This document shows positions 5,396-5,540 of a DNA stretch of 5,540 nt, piece after piece. The translations under genes were made by a program, and so were the position numbers. Below the pieces are notes generated by a model. That model saw only the letters and a list, made by a program, of their open reading frames with translations, did not search any database and was not told the origin of the DNA. How positions within the stretch are numbered: the first letter of the stretch is position 1; each line of letters starts with the position of its first letter. Source of the DNA: a bacterium (lineage in GTDB: Bacteria > Bdellovibrionota_C > UBA2361 > OMII01); NCBI GenBank assembly GCA_017853915.1, contig JAFMIS010000181.1, forward strand, positions 1 to 5,540. The letters run 5' to 3'.

Positions 5396-5540
5396 GGGTT
5401 TCGAGCACAGGCAGAAGTCCCATCTATATGTTTGTTCTACCTGAATTGCACCTGCCCTCTGAAGCAGCAATCAGCTGCCCGCGGCCACGCCGACTCTAGC
5501 CTCTGCGGTTTCACCCTAAAAGCCGCATCCCGCGATAGAG
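5393..5540. other. Hairpin-rich tail, no supported gene
   Basis: Several perfect short stems lie close together: GATGGG (5393-5398) with CCCATC (5419-5424), GCAGC (5464-5468) with GCTGC (5474-5478), and TGCGG plus TTT (5504-5511) with AAA plus CCGCA (5519-5527, one bulged G). This could be part of a structured RNA running out of the window, on either strand. The only open frame reaching the edge is about 34 codons on the minus strand (stop at 5437-5439), which is too short to support a gene end. Confidence 0.3.
5497..5521 (+). repeat. Short two-part repeat, copy 2 (partner at 1530-1556)
   Basis: TAGCCTCTGC (5497-5506) and TCACCCTAAAA (5511-5521) repeat the two words seen at 1530-1556; the second word is the reverse complement of its partner. 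It overlaps the TGCGG/CCGCA hairpin. Confidence 0.3.

Noticed and set aside
5382..5540. Start of a tmRNA (ssrA), suggested by GGGTTTCGAG and a hairpin after a GCA codon
   Set aside because: The conserved 5' GG...ATTCGAC end and a plausible tag peptide with a terminal Ala-Ala before a stop are not present.

Overview
The window looks bacterial, with roughly half G+C. It holds a Hanks-type Ser/Thr kinase with one membrane span, a NuoA (complex I) subunit, a tRNA-Arg gene with no encoded CCA end, and a membrane-anchored double-AAA ATPase. Such kinases are common in Myxococcota and other deltaproteobacteria-like groups, Planctomycetes, Acidobacteria and Actinobacteria. A Myxococcota/Bradymonadota-like source is only a guess, since nothing here fixes the taxon.

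Layout. Bases 1-1405 (minus strand) encode the kinase, whose C-terminus lies beyond the left edge. Bases 1406-1815 are a non-coding divergent region with several short inverted repeats. On the plus strand follow tRNA-Arg(UCU) at 1816-1889, nuoA at 1934-2302, a gene overlapping the end of nuoA (about 2290-3300), a 119-base gap with two small hairpins, the double-AAA ATPase at 3420-5381, and a hairpin-rich, apparently non-coding tail to 5540.

The gene after nuoA is the main surprise. It reads as three membrane segments plus an endonuclease/exonuclease/phosphatase (EEP) fold in which nearly every catalytic motif is replaced, yet the frame is open for 336 codons. This suggests a maintained membrane pseudoenzyme. 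It takes the place where nuoB would normally follow nuoA. The ATPase has two nearly duplicate AAA modules (about 70% identical by hand count, no gaps), both apparently active with aromatic pore loops, behind three membrane segments. It lacks a p97-type N-domain and an FtsH-type protease domain.

The four proteins are all predicted membrane proteins or membrane-anchored, but I see no evidence for one shared pathway. nuoA and the EEP-like gene are probably co-translated. The ATPase seems to have its own, possibly leaderless, start, and the kinase is transcribed divergently. No CRISPR array, insertion sequence or attachment-site duplication was found.
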